From Roseicyclus salinarum (GTDB taxonomy: Bacteria > Pseudomonadota > Alphaproteobacteria > Rhodobacterales > Rhodobacteraceae): DNA of 64,000 nt. The notes below the pieces were generated by a model. That model made no database searches. It was given only the letters and a program-made list of their open reading frames with translations, and was not told the origin of the DNA. The stretch covers positions 50,261-114,260 of the forward strand of contig NZ_JARRSA010000012.1 of the NCBI RefSeq assembly GCF_029624655.1, written 5' to 3'. Made by a program: the position numbers and the translations under genes. Positions 49,773-59,502 of the stretch are shown piece after piece; the first letter of the stretch is position 1, and the number at the start of each line of letters is the position of its first letter.

Positions 49773-52700
49773 TCAGCCGGCCAATCCCGCCTTCTGTTTC
49801 TGCACTGCGGCGTGTTGCGCCAGGTCCCGCGCGATGGCGAAGGCCCCCTTGATCTTGTCGGCCTCGCTCGACCAGTCGCGGCGCACGACGATCTTGTTGT
49901 CCTTGACCTTGGCCAGGCCCTTCTGCTCCTGCACGAACTCCACGAGGCCGGCGGGGTTGGGGAACTTGTCGTTGTGGAACTGCAGCGTCGCGCCCTTCGG
50001 GCCCGCGTCGAGCTTGGCGATATGGGCGCGCTTGCACATGGCCTTGATGCGCACGACCAGAAGCAGCGTGTTCACTTCGCGCGGAAGGGTGCCGAAACGG
50101 TCGATCAGCTCGGCCGCGAAGCCTTCGAGGTCGACCTTGGTCTCGAGCTGACTGAGGCGGCGATAGAGACCGAGGCGGACGTCGAGGTCGGGGACATACT
50201 CCTCCGGGATCAGGACCGGCACGCCGAGATTGATCTGCGGCGACCATTGCCCGTCGTCGCCGGGCAGCCCCTCGGCCTCGCCCGAACGGATCGAGGCGAT
50301 CGCCTCTTCCAGCATCGACTGGTAAAGCTCGAAGCCCACCTCGCGGACGTGGCCCGACTGCTCCTCGCCCACGATGTTGCCGGCCCCGCGGATGTCGAGA
50401 TCCTGGCTTGCGATGGTGAAGCCCGCGCCGAGGCTGTCGAGGCTGCCCAGCACGCGCAGGCGCTTTTCGGCGGCGGGCGTCAGCTTGGCGCGGGGCTTGG
50501 TCGTCAGGTAGGCGTAGGCGCGCGTCTTGGCGCGGCCCACGCGCCCCCGGATCTGGTAGAGCTGCGCGAGCCCGTACATGTCCGCGCGGTGGATGATCAT
50601 GGTGTTCGCGGTCGGGATGTCGATGCCCGACTCCACGATGGTCGTGGCCAGAAGAACGTCGTACTTGCCGTCGTAGAAGGCCACCATTCGGTCGTCCAGC
50701 TCGCCCGCCGCCAGCTGTCCATGCGCCGTGACGAAGGTGATCTCGGGCACCTGTTCGCGCAGGAAGTCCTGGATCGCGGGCAGGTCCTCGATCCTCGGGA
50801 CGACGTAGAAGGACTGCCCGCCGCGATAATGCTCGCGCAGCAGTGCCTCGCGGATCGTGACCGCGTCGAATTCCGAGACGTAGGTGCGGATCGCGAGCCG
50901 GTCGACGGGCGGCGTGCCGATCATGCTTAGGTCGCGCACCCCCGACAGCGACATCTGCAGCGTGCGCGGGATCGGCGTGGCAGACAGAGTCAGGACATGC
51001 ACGTCCGAGCGCATCTCCTTCAGGCGCTCCTTGTGGGACACGCCGAACCGCTGTTCCTCGTCGATGACCAGAAGCCCGAGGTTCTTGAAACGGACGCCCT
51101 TGGCCAGCAGCGCATGCGTGCCGATCACGATGTCCACCGACCCGTCGGCCAGGCCCTTGCGCGTTTCGGTGGCCTCCTTCTGCCCGACGAAGCGCGACAG
51201 TTGGCGCACGTTGACGGGAAAGCCCCGGAACCGGTCCGCGAAGGTCTTGGCGTGCTGGCGCGCAAGCAGGGTCGTCGGCGCGATGACGGCGACCTGCAGG
51301 CCCTGCGCGGCGGCCACGAAGGCCGCGCGCATGGCCACCTCGGTCTTTCCGAAGCCCACGTCGCCCACCACCAGCCTGTCCATCGGGCGTCCGCGTTCGA
51401 GATCCTCCAGAACGTCGGCGATGGCCGCAAGCTGGTCGTCCGTCTCCTCGTAGGGGAAGCGGGCGCAGAAGGCGTCCCACATGTCGCCGGGCGGCTCGAG
51501 GATCGGGGCCGAACGCAGCTCGCGCTCGGCGGCGATGCGGATCAGCTTGTCGGCGATCTTCCGGATGCGCTCCTTCAGCTTCGCCTTCTTGGCCTGCCAC
51601 GCCCCGCCGCCGAGACGGTCCAGAAGACCCTCCTCGTGGCCATAGCGGCTGAGCAGCTCGACGTTCTCGACCGGCAGATAGAGCCGGTCGCCGCCCGCGT
51701 ATTCCAGCGCGAGACACTCGTGCGGCGCGCCCATCGCCGTGATCGTCTCGAGCCCGGTGTAGCGCCCGACCCCGTGGTCCACATGCACGACAAGATCGCC
51801 CGGCGACAGCGACTGCGCCTCGGTCAGGTAGTTCTCCGCGCGCTTCGTCTTCCTGCGCGGGCGCACCAGCCTGTCGCCAAGGACGTCCTGCTCGGAGATG
51901 ACGGCCAGCCCGCGGCCTGTGAAGCCCTGCTCCAGCGGCCAGACGGCGAGGTGCAGGGGCAGCGGATGGCGCGCCGTCGCGGGCGTGCCGTCGAAGCCGC
52001 CGCCCGCGATGTCGCCCGCGTGTTCGATCAGCTTGGTGTCCGTAAGGCCCTGATCCTCCAGAAGCCCCTGAAGGCGCTCGCGCGCGCCCTCGGACCATGA
52101 GGCGATGACCACGGCGCGCTCCCCGCGAAGCGCGCGAACGTGATCGGCCAAGGCCCCGAAAAGGTTCAGCTTCTCGCTTTGTCGTTCCGGCGCGAAGTCG
52201 CGGCCCGCGCGGCCGCCCGCGTCGATCACGCCGGGCCCCGGCGCCTGCGCCAGCGGCGAGAACCGCACCACGCGCCGGTCCGTCACGGCCGCGTCCCACG
52301 CGGCCTCGTCGAGGTAGAGCTCGCCAGGCGGCACGGGCTTGTAGACCGTGTCGAGCCGCCCCTTCTGCGTGAGCGCGGTCCTGCGCGTGTCGTACTGGTC
52401 GGCGATCGCCTCCCAGCGGGCGATGCGCTGGGGCTCGGACTGGTCGTCCAGCGTGACCGTCGCTCCGGGCAGGTAGTCGAAGATCGTCTCGAGCCGCTCG
52501 TGGAAGAACGGCAGCCAGTGCTCGGCCCCCTGCGGCTTGCGGCCCGCGCTGATCGCCTCGTAGAGAGGGTCGTCGGTGCCCGCCGCGCCGAACTCGACGC
52601 GGTAGTTCTGGCGGAAGCGCGTGATCGCGGCCTCGTCGAGGATGACCTCCGAGACCGGCGCAAGCTCGACCCGCTGCAGGGCCTCGGTCGTGCGCTGGCT

Positions 52701-53297
52701 CATCGGGTCGAAGCGCCGGGCGCCGTCCAGCACGTCGCCGAAGAGATCGAGGCGCACCGGCGTCTCCTCGCCCGGCGGCCAGAGGTCGATGATCCCGCCG
52801 CGCACGGCATAGTCGCCGGGTTCGGTCACGGTGGGTGTCTGCACGAAGCCCATCCGCACGAGGAACGCGCGCAGCGCCCCCTCGTCGATGCGCCCGCCGA
52901 CCTCGGCGGTGAAGGTGGACGCGGCCATCAGGCCGCGCGCCGGGATGAACTGCGTCGCCGCGTTCAGCGTCGTCAGGACGACGAAGCGCCCCTCGATGCC
53001 GCGGGCGAGCGCGGCCAGCGTCGCCATGCGCGCGGCCGAGATCTCGGGGTTGGGCGAGACGCGGTCATAGGGCAGGCAGTCCCAGCCGGGAAAGCGCAGG
53101 ACCGGGATGGAGGGGTCGAAGAAGGCAAGCGCCGTGGCCATCGCCTCCGCGCGCTTGTCGTCGCGCGCGACATGCAGGACAGGCCCCGCCCCGCGCGCGA
53201 CCTCGCCCAGCACGAGCGTGGCGTCGAAGCCCTCGGGCGCCCCGCCGGCAAGGACGTGTGCGGGGTTGGGGCTTTGTTTTCGGGATGTGTCTGCCAT
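49773..53297 (-). CDS. mfd: Transcription-repair coupling factor Mfd
   Basis: 1174 residues, full family length. Order: UvrB-homology N-terminal domains (FPGWDCLPYDRVSPNPEISA), the CarD-like RNA polymerase interaction domain (LSPGDLVVHVDHGVGRYTGL), the superfamily-2 translocase with Walker A GDVGFGKTEVAMRA, DEEQRFG (Walker B box) and TLSATPIPRTLQMSL, helicase motifs QIRGRVGR, and the TRCF C-terminal domain. It displaces stalled RNA polymerase and recruits UvrA. ATG 53297 has GAGG upstream; GTG 53309 is rejected. Confidence 0.97.
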   Translation of the reverse strand: MADTSRKQSPNPAHVLAGGAPEGFDATLVLGEVARGAGPVLHVARDDKRAEAMATALAFFDPSIPVLRFPGWDCLPYDRVSPNPEISAARMATLAALARGIEGRFVVLTTLNAATQFIPARGLMAASTFTAEVGGRIDEGALRAFLVRMGFVQTPTVTEPGDYAVRGGIIDLWPPGEETPVRLDLFGDVLDGARRFDPMSQRTTEALQRVELAPVSEVILDEAAITRFRQNYRVEFGAAGTDDPLYEAISAGRKPQGAEHWLPFFHERLETIFDYLPGATVTLDDQSEPQRIARWEAIADQYDTRRTALTQKGRLDTVYKPVPPGELYLDEAAWDAAVTDRRVVRFSPLAQAPGPGVIDAGGRAGRDFAPERQSEKLNLFGALADHVRALRGERAVVIASWSEGARERLQGLLEDQGLTDTKLIEHAGDIAGGGFDGTPATARHPLPLHLAVWPLEQGFTGRGLAVISEQDVLGDRLVRPRRKTKRAENYLTEAQSLSPGDLVVHVDHGVGRYTGLETITAMGAPHECLALEYAGGDRLYLPVENVELLSRYGHEEGLLDRLGGGAWQAKKAKLKERIRKIADKLIRIAAERELRSAPILEPPGDMWDAFCARFPYEETDDQLAAIADVLEDLERGRPMDRLVVGDVGFGKTEVAMRAAFVAAAQGLQVAVIAPTTLLARQHAKTFADRFRGFPVNVRQLSRFVGQKEATETRKGLADGSVDIVIGTHALLAKGVRFKNLGLLVIDEEQRFGVSHKERLKEMRSDVHVLTLSATPIPRTLQMSLSGVRDLSMIGTPPVDRLAIRTYVSEFDAVTIREALLREHYRGGQSFYVVPRIEDLPAIQDFLREQVPEITFVTAHGQLAAGELDDRMVAFYDGKYDVLLATTIVESGIDIPTANTMIIHRADMYGLAQLYQIRGRVGRAKTRAYAYLTTKPRAKLTPAAEKRLRVLGSLDSLGAGFTIASQDLDIRGAGNIVGEEQSGHVREVGFELYQSMLEEAIASIRSGEAEGLPGDDGQWSPQINLGVPVLIPEEYVPDLDVRLGLYRRLSQLETKVDLEGFAAELIDRFGTLPREVNTLLLVVRIKAMCKRAHIAKLDAGPKGATLQFHNDKFPNPAGLVEFVQEQKGLAKVKDNKIVVRRDWSSEADKIKGAFAIARDLAQHAAVQKQKAGLAG

Positions 53298-53377
53298 CGC
53301 GCGCCTCACCTACGCTCCGCCCGCCGGGTGTCAAGTCCGCTCTGCCCCATGCGGCCGCCATGCTCACGCCGAGACCC

Positions 53378-53896
53378 TCAGCCGAGGGGGCCGACCGTCA
53401 CGTTGGTGTACATGCCCCAGAAGGCCGTCACGAAGATGAAGAGGACGCCCAGCATCTGCACGAAGACGCGGTGCACCCGCAGTCGGTGCGCGACGTCGGC
53501 ATAGCCCGTCGCCCGCAGCTTGCGCGCCGTCAGCACGGTCAGCGCGCCCACGAGCATGGCGGGAAAGATCAGCAGGAACAGAGCCTGGCAGAACTCCACC
53601 CGGTAAAGCCAGCCGGTCACCGCGAGCCCGGTGGCCAGGAAGGTGGCGAGCGCCACGAGCACGGGCGCGGACTGGTCGGTGACGGTGAGGATCCGCTCGC
53701 CGTTGATCTCGGCCAGCGCCTGCATGTCGCGCCGCGCGCGCTCGTCGCCGCGCCGCGCGCGGGCCACGATGTGATAGGGCACGCCGATCGTCCAGTGGGA
53801 CATGGTGGACCACAGCATCGCCAGAACGATCCAGTACCACAGGTTGGAGAACGACCTGAGGTCGATCACTTCGGTCACGAGGTCGAGGAAATCCAC
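53378..53896 (-). CDS. Membrane protein annotated in relatives as component of SufBCD complex
   Basis: 172 residues starting at GTG 53896, with GAGGGGAC upstream. Four to five hydrophobic helices: SNLWYWIVLAMLWSTMSHWT near the N-terminus, APVLVALATFLATGLAVTGW, ALFLLIFPAMLVGALTVLTA and MLGVLFIFVTAFWGMYTNVT. The opening VDFLDLVTEVIDLRSFSNLW and the ending NVTVGPLG recall Rhodobacterales proteins labelled 'component of SufBCD complex'. No suf gene is in the window, so that label is doubtful. The frame can be read back to 54013, but that part is out of character. Confidence 0.72.
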   Translation of the reverse strand: MDFLDLVTEVIDLRSFSNLWYWIVLAMLWSTMSHWTIGVPYHIVARARRGDERARRDMQALAEINGERILTVTDQSAPVLVALATFLATGLAVTGWLYRVEFCQALFLLIFPAMLVGALTVLTARKLRATGYADVAHRLRVHRVFVQMLGVLFIFVTAFWGMYTNVTVGPLG

Positions 53897-54068
53897 TGCG
53901 GGTGCCGTCCCCTCAGGCAGGCTTCTTGGTTGACGGCCGGAACCATAGGGGTGTGATCCGGCAGACGCCAGAGGCGAAAGTCCCGCCCGGACGGATTGCC
54001 GTATTGCGGTCACGGGACGCCCATGCGACGCCTTCCCTCAAGACCATGATCACCTGAAAGTCCCGACG

Positions 54069-55067
54069 ATGACAGCCAACCAGGCCCCCTTCCCCGCCAC
54101 GCGCTTCCGCCGCACCCGCGCCACCGCCAGCCTGCGCAACCTCGTCCGCGAGACGGAGCTGTCGGTCAACGACCTGATCTGGCCGGTCTTCGTGCGCGAC
54201 GGCGAGGGCGTCGAGGAACCCGTGGCCTCGATGCCCGGCGTGGTGCGCCGGTCGGTGGACCGGATCGTGGAGGCCGCGCGCGAGGCGCATGGCCTCGGCA
54301 TCCCGGCGATCTGTCTCTTTCCCTATACCGACGCCGCGCTCAAGACCGAGGCCTGCGAGGAGGCGTGGAACCCAGACAACCTGTCGAACCGGGCGATCCG
54401 CGCCATCAAGGACGCGGTTCCCGACCTCGCCGTGATGACCGACATCGCGCTCGATCCCTACAACGCCAACGGCCATGACGGCATCGTGCGCGACGGCGTG
54501 ATCGTCAACGACGATACGGTGGAGGCGCTGGTGAAGATGGCGCTGGCGCAGGCCCGCGCGGGCGCGGACATCCTCGGCCCTTCCGACATGATGGATGGGC
54601 GGATCGGCGCGATCCGGTCCGCGCTGGAGGCCGATGGGCACACGAACGTCGCCATCATGTCCTACGCGGCCAAGTTCGCCTCGGCCTATTACGGCCCGTT
54701 CCGCGACGCGGTCGGCGCGAGCGGCGCGCTGAAGGGCGACAAGAAGACCTACCAGATCGACCCCGCCAACGCCCGCGAGGCGCTGCGCTGCGTCGAGCGC
54801 GACCTGAGCGAGGGCGCGGACATGGTCATGGTCAAGCCGGGCCAGCCCTATCTCGACATGGTGACGCGCGTGAAGGCGGCCTTCGGCGCCCCGACCTACG
54901 CCTACCAGGTCTCGGGCGAATACGCGATGATCGAGGCCGCGGCCGCCAATGGCTGGATCGACGGCGAGAAGGTGATGCTGGAAAGCCTGATGTGCTTCCG
55001 CCGCGCAGGGTGCGACGGGGTGCTCACCTACTTCGCGCCGCGCGTCGCGCGTATCCTCGCCGGCTGA
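54069..55067 (+). CDS. hemB: Delta-aminolevulinic acid dehydratase
   Basis: 332 residues. Motifs: FVRDGEGVEEPVASMPGVVR, DIALDPYNANGHDGIVRDG, the first Schiff-base lysine in IMSYAAKFASAYYGPFRDA and the second in MVMVKPGQPYLDMV. The three cysteines of zinc-type enzymes are replaced by the Asp-rich version, as in the metal-independent or magnesium-dependent alphaproteobacterial enzymes. It condenses two aminolevulinates to porphobilinogen for heme and chlorophyll/cobalamin synthesis. Confidence 0.96.
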   Translation: MTANQAPFPATRFRRTRATASLRNLVRETELSVNDLIWPVFVRDGEGVEEPVASMPGVVRRSVDRIVEAAREAHGLGIPAICLFPYTDAALKTEACEEAWNPDNLSNRAIRAIKDAVPDLAVMTDIALDPYNANGHDGIVRDGVIVNDDTVEALVKMALAQARAGADILGPSDMMDGRIGAIRSALEADGHTNVAIMSYAAKFASAYYGPFRDAVGASGALKGDKKTYQIDPANAREALRCVERDLSEGADMVMVKPGQPYLDMVTRVKAAFGAPTYAYQVSGEYAMIEAAAANGWIDGEKVMLESLMCFRRAGCDGVLTYFAPRVARILAG

Positions 55068-55237
55068 GACGTCCCCAACGTGTAGCGGTCGGGTCGGCGG
55101 GAAACCGCAGGGATTGTGGCATTGACGGATGACAGAGCCCCCGCCAGCGCCTATGATCGCGGCCAACGGCACGCGGCGCGGAACGATCGCGGCCGAATGG
55201 CACCGAGGCGGGACGCAAACAGGAAGGCAGGCAGCCC

Positions 55238-55795
55238 ATGAACAGGATTTCACGGCGCAATTTCATCGTGGCCGGGGGCACCGTTCCCCTGCTGGCGGCA
55301 TGTGGCAACGGGTTGAATTCCGGCGCCGCGGCGCGGATCGACGACCGTGTGGACGCCGCCATCGGCTTCATGATCCAGGAGGTGCCGGGCACGGCCCAGC
55401 TGGCCGAGGACGCGGCGGGGATGCTGGTGATGCCGCTGGTGACGGAGGCGGGCTTCGGCTTCGGCGCGGCCTACGGGCGCGGTGCGCTCAGGATCAACGG
55501 CGCCACCGTGGACTACTACTCGGCGCTCGCGGGCAGCTTCGGCCTTCAGATCGGCGCGCAGCAATACGCCCACACGCTGTTCTTCATGACCGAGGACGCG
55601 CTGCGCAACTTCCGCAACTCGCAAGGCTGGTCGGCCGGGGCGAACGTGCGCTACGCCGTCAACGAGAACGGCGCGACGCTGGGGGTGGACACCACCGTCC
55701 TTCTGGACCCCGTGATCGCGGTGATCTACGGGCAGGCGGGCCTGATCGTCGGCGCGACGCTGGAAGGCACGCGCTACACCCGCATCCTTCCCTAG
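55238..55795 (+). CDS. Tat-exported YSC84/SYLF-domain lipoprotein
   Basis: 185 residues. The N-terminus SRRNFIVAGG has a twin-arginine motif, followed by a lipobox LLAACG, so a Tat-exported lipoprotein is predicted. The mature part matches the YSC84 (SYLF) pattern: AEDAAGMLVMPLVTEAGFGF, GAAYGRGALRINGATVDYYS, SFGLQIGAQQYAHTLFFMTE. SYLF domains bind lipids in eukaryotes; the bacterial role is unknown. Encoded alone before the acylase gene. Confidence 0.86.
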   Translation: MNRISRRNFIVAGGTVPLLAACGNGLNSGAAARIDDRVDAAIGFMIQEVPGTAQLAEDAAGMLVMPLVTEAGFGFGAAYGRGALRINGATVDYYSALAGSFGLQIGAQQYAHTLFFMTEDALRNFRNSQGWSAGANVRYAVNENGATLGVDTTVLLDPVIAVIYGQAGLIVGATLEGTRYTRILP

Positions 55796-55883
55796 GGTCA
55801 ACAGGCGCGGCGGACCTTCGCGCCCGGCTTGCATTTCGCCGCAGCGGGGTTAGACCCGAACCGTCGTCCCTCACCGAGGTCTC

Positions 55884-58355
55884 ATGTCCGTCGTCCTGCG
55901 CTGGCTCCTGCGATTGGTGACTGTCGCCGTGGCGCTCAGCGTCGCGGCGCTGGCCGTTTCCGGCTGGGTCGCATCGCGATCGATTCCCGACTACGAGTCG
56001 GACTGGACCGTGGGAGGTATCTCGGCCCCGGTCGAGATCGTGCGCAACACCGCCGCCGTCCCGCACATCTTCGGCGAGACAGACGCCGACGTCTTCTATG
56101 GCCTCGGCTTCGTCCATGCGCAGGACCGGCTGTGGCAGATGCTCATGCTCAGGCGCACCGCGCAGGGCCGTCTTTCGGAGCTGTTCGGCCGCGCGACGCT
56201 GGAGATCGACGACCTCCTGCGGCGGCTCGACGTGGACGGCCATTCGCGCGCCTCCGTCGACGCGCTCGACCCCGAGACGGTCGCGATGCTCGAGGCGTAT
56301 TCGGCCGGGGTGAACCAGTGGATCCGCCTCGTGGGCGAGGAGGCGCTGGGACGGGGCGCGCCGGAACTCCTGCTGTTCGAACCCGAGATCGCGCCCTGGC
56401 GTCCGGCGGATTCGGTCGCGGTCGTCATGATGATGGCGCTCCAGCTCGCCACGCATCACGAGGTCGAGGTGCTGCGCGCGCGCACATCGCTGGCGCTGGG
56501 CAACCCCGCGCGGCTCGCAGACATCCTTCCCGACGCGCCGGGCACGGGCGCGGCCGACCTCGCGGAATACGCAAGCCTCTTCGACGGGCCCCTGCCCCGC
56601 TTCGCCGAGGCCTCGTCCGCGCCACGCCATCCGCTGCATCCCAACGTGCAGGGCCGCGGGCGCGGCGGTGCCTCGAACGTCTTCGCGGCCTCCGCCGAAC
56701 GCTCGGCTGCCGGGGGCGCGATCCTCGCCAACGATCCGCACCTTCAACTCACCGCGCCGACGATCTGGTATCTCGCCCGTCTCGAACTGGCGAGCGGCGC
56801 CGTAATCGGCGGCACGATCCCGGGAATGCCGCTGGTCCTGTCGGGACGCTCGGACCGTCTCGCGTGGGGGATCACGTCGTCCTATCTCGACGACATCGAC
56901 CTTTATGTCGAAGAGTTGAACCCCGAGAACCCCGAGCAGTATCGCACGCCCGACGGCTGGGCCGAGTTCGAGACGACCCGCGAGATCATCGCGGTGGATG
57001 GCGAGGCCCCCGTCACGATAACACTCAGGCGCACCGAGAACGGGCCCGTGATCCCCGGCGTGCATTACGGTTTCGGCACCGTCACCCCGCCCGGACACGT
57101 CATGAGCATGGCGTGGACCGCGCTCACCGACGAGAACACGACGATCCAGTCGGGCCTGAAGCTGATGCGCTCGCGCAGCATCGACGAGGCGCTGGCCGCC
57201 GGCGAGGATTTCGTCGCGCCCTCGCAGACGCTGATGCTGGCCGACGCGGACGGGCAGATCGCCATGCAGGTGCTGGGCCGGATGCCGTGGCGATCGAACC
57301 GGCACCAGACCCAGGCCCGGATGCCCGCGCCCGGCTGGGAGGCCGACAATCGCTGGCTCGGGATGCTGCAATACTCGGCCAATCCCCGCTTCGTGGACCC
57401 GGAGGGCGGGCTTCTGGGCAACACCAACAACAAGATCGTGGACCGCGACTTCCCGCTTCACCTCAGTTTCGACTGGGGCGACACGCAGCGCATCACGCGG
57501 CTGACGCGGCTGATGCGGGACAGGCAGGTGCACACACGCGACAGCCTGATCGAGGCGCAGCTCGACACGGTGTCGGCGGCCGCGCGCAACATCCTGCCGC
57601 TGGTGGCGCGCGACCTGTGGTTCATCGCCGAGGCCGCACCCGAGGGCACCCCCGACCGCCGCCGTCAGCGCGCGTTGGAGCTTCTGGCCGACTGGAACGG
57701 CGAGATGAACGAACATCTTCCCGAACCGCTGATCTTCGCGGCCTGGATGCGCGCCCTGCAGCAGCGGCTGATCCGTGACGAGCTGGGGCCCCTCGCGGAC
57801 GAGTTCTGGAAGGTCGAGCCGGTCTTCATCGAACGCGTGTTCCGCGACGTGAACGGCGCGTCCGACTGGTGCGACGTGGCGCGCTCGACCGCCGAGGAAG
57901 CCTGCACCGACATCGCCCGCATCGCGCTGGACGACGCCCTGCAGGAGCTGGTCGACCGCTACGGCGAGGATGTCGAAAGCTGGCGCTGGGGCGCCGCGCA
58001 CGAAGCGCATCACGACCACCAGGTGCTGGGCGACACGGCCATCTTCTCGTGGTTGGTCAACATACGGCAGGCGACCTCGGGCGGGGACTTCACGCTCCAG
58101 CGCGGGTCGACGCCCGGCAACGGCCCCGAGCCCTACGCCAACACCCATTCGGCCGGCTACCGGGGCGTCTATGACTTCGCCGACCCCGAAAGCTCGGTCT
58201 TCGTGACCGCCACGGGCCAGTCCGGCCACCCGCTCAGCCGGCACTACGACGACCTCGGCGAGTTGTGGCGGCGCGGCGAATACGTTCCCATGACGCTCGA
58301 CCCCGATCTCGCGCGGGCGGGCAACATCGGCGTGACGGTCCTCACCCCCAGGTGA
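55884..58355 (+). CDS. Penicillin acylase family protein (Ntn-hydrolase)
   Basis: 823 residues with an N-terminal hydrophobic segment (WLLRLVTVAVALSVAALAVS) for export. The alpha-chain part includes VPHIFGETDADVFYGLGFVH and AQDRLWQMLMLRRTAQGRLS. The autocatalytic nucleophile is Ser264 in GRGGASNVFAAS, followed by AILANDPHLQL and the later TENGPVIPG and NTNNKIVDRDFP motifs of the beta chain. Members are periplasmic and hydrolyse beta-lactam side chains or N-acyl-homoserine lactones. Its 3' end overlaps a minus-strand small frame by 14 bases. Confidence 0.92.
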   Translation: MSVVLRWLLRLVTVAVALSVAALAVSGWVASRSIPDYESDWTVGGISAPVEIVRNTAAVPHIFGETDADVFYGLGFVHAQDRLWQMLMLRRTAQGRLSELFGRATLEIDDLLRRLDVDGHSRASVDALDPETVAMLEAYSAGVNQWIRLVGEEALGRGAPELLLFEPEIAPWRPADSVAVVMMMALQLATHHEVEVLRARTSLALGNPARLADILPDAPGTGAADLAEYASLFDGPLPRFAEASSAPRHPLHPNVQGRGRGGASNVFAASAERSAAGGAILANDPHLQLTAPTIWYLARLELASGAVIGGTIPGMPLVLSGRSDRLAWGITSSYLDDIDLYVEELNPENPEQYRTPDGWAEFETTREIIAVDGEAPVTITLRRTENGPVIPGVHYGFGTVTPPGHVMSMAWTALTDENTTIQSGLKLMRSRSIDEALAAGEDFVAPSQTLMLADADGQIAMQVLGRMPWRSNRHQTQARMPAPGWEADNRWLGMLQYSANPRFVDPEGGLLGNTNNKIVDRDFPLHLSFDWGDTQRITRLTRLMRDRQVHTRDSLIEAQLDTVSAAARNILPLVARDLWFIAEAAPEGTPDRRRQRALELLADWNGEMNEHLPEPLIFAAWMRALQQRLIRDELGPLADEFWKVEPVFIERVFRDVNGASDWCDVARSTAEEACTDIARIALDDALQELVDRYGEDVESWRWGAAHEAHHDHQVLGDTAIFSWLVNIRQATSGGDFTLQRGSTPGNGPEPYANTHSAGYRGVYDFADPESSVFVTATGQSGHPLSRHYDDLGELWRRGEYVPMTLDPDLARAGNIGVTVLTPR

Positions 58356-58530
58356 AGCTCCGGCGGAGAGCGCGCCAGCGCTCGGCCCGTCGCCGAATAC
58401 GCTCCTCCTCCACCATTTTTGCAAATCGGCGCTGTTCCTGCTCATAGGCGCTCGAGGGTTGCGGGAACGGGGTGTGGCTTGGATTGTCTCGCATTTCTTG
58501 CATCCTGTGGTTAAGATCCATCGGAAACAT
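58342..58530 (-). CDS. Small orphan protein between acylase and LysR genes
   Basis: 62 residues from ATG 58530 (or ATG 58521). Protein-like composition: MFPMDLNHRMQEMRDNPSHT, then PFPQPSSAYEQEQRRFAKMV and a basic helix (EEERIRRRAERWRALRRSFT). It lies in a locally less GC-rich patch. AAAGG stands 3 bases before the ATG. Codon composition differs from the shadow frames around it. It may be expressed from the region divergent to the LysR gene (gap 53 bases). Function unknown. Confidence 0.5.
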   Translation of the reverse strand: MFPMDLNHRMQEMRDNPSHTPFPQPSSAYEQEQRRFAKMVEEERIRRRAERWRALRRSFTWG

Positions 58531-58583
58531 GGGCCTTTGCGCCAGGCCGCGCGACAGCGAAGATCGCAACCGGGTTTGCAGAA

Positions 58584-59435
58584 ATGAAAAGCGACCTCTC
58601 GTGGAACGACCTCGTTCTCTTTGCCGCCGTGGCGCGGTCGGGGACGCTGACGGCTGCGGCCGGGCGCGCGGGGTCGAGCCCTGCCACGCTGTCGCGCCGC
58701 ATGAAGGCGCTGGAGGCGCATTTTGCGCGGCGTCTGTTCCTGCACGGCGCGCAGGGCTACGCGCTGACGGCTGACGGGCGCGCGCTTCTGGAGCATGCGG
58801 GCGCGATGGAGCGCGCGGCGGCGGCCATCGCAGAATGGCGCGACGCGCGCGGCGGCCCGGTGAGGGTGCGCATCTCCGCCGGAACCTGGACCGCGCGTCA
58901 CCTTGCGCGGCACCTCTCGGAATACTGGCGGCCCGATGCGCCCTTCGTGCCCGAATTCGTCCAGTCCAACCGCGACATGGACATCGCCCGGCGCGAGATC
59001 GACATCGGCATCCGCAACCGCAGGCCGGAGCATGTCTGGCTCGCCGGTCGCCAGACCGGCATCGTGGACTACGCCGCCTATGCCGCGCGCCCCGATATCG
59101 AGGGATGGATCGGCGCCTCGGACGACGCCGCGGCGACGCGCTCTGCCAGATGGGTGCGCGACACCCACGAAAGCGGCATCGTGACGACGGCCAACGATCC
59201 GCGCCTGATGCTGGAGCTTGCGCGGGCGGGTGCGGGACGGATCGTCCTGCCGGTCTTCGCGGGCGACGCGGAACAGGGTCTCCTTCGCGTGTCCGCGCCC
59301 ATCACGGACCTGCGCTCCGAGGAGTGGCTGGTCTGCCACCAGGACGCCCGCCACGACCCGCCGATCCGCGCCGCGCTCGAGGCGCTGGCCGGTTTCCTGC
59401 GGAAGGCGGAGCGTCCCCGGCCCGTCACGGACTGA
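58584..59435 (+). CDS. LysR-family transcriptional regulator
   Basis: 283 residues. The N-terminal winged helix shows NDLVLFAAVARSGTLTAAAG and SSPATLSRRMKALEAHFARR, the standard LysR DNA-binding pattern; the effector domain follows (VRVRISAGTWTARHLARHLS). The C-terminal half is shorter than usual and lacks the clear Pfam-like periplasmic-binding symmetry, but the length is within range. Target unknown; the divergent small gene and the acylase are nearest. Confidence 0.87.
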   Translation: MKSDLSWNDLVLFAAVARSGTLTAAAGRAGSSPATLSRRMKALEAHFARRLFLHGAQGYALTADGRALLEHAGAMERAAAAIAEWRDARGGPVRVRISAGTWTARHLARHLSEYWRPDAPFVPEFVQSNRDMDIARREIDIGIRNRRPEHVWLAGRQTGIVDYAAYAARPDIEGWIGASDDAAATRSARWVRDTHESGIVTTANDPRLMLELARAGAGRIVLPVFAGDAEQGLLRVSAPITDLRSEEWLVCHQDARHDPPIRAALEALAGFLRKAERPRPVTD

Positions 59436-59502
59436 GACGGCCTTTTGCCGCGCGCGGCCCTGCGCTATGACACCCCAAACCCCCCGACCCGGACCCCAGC
59501 CC

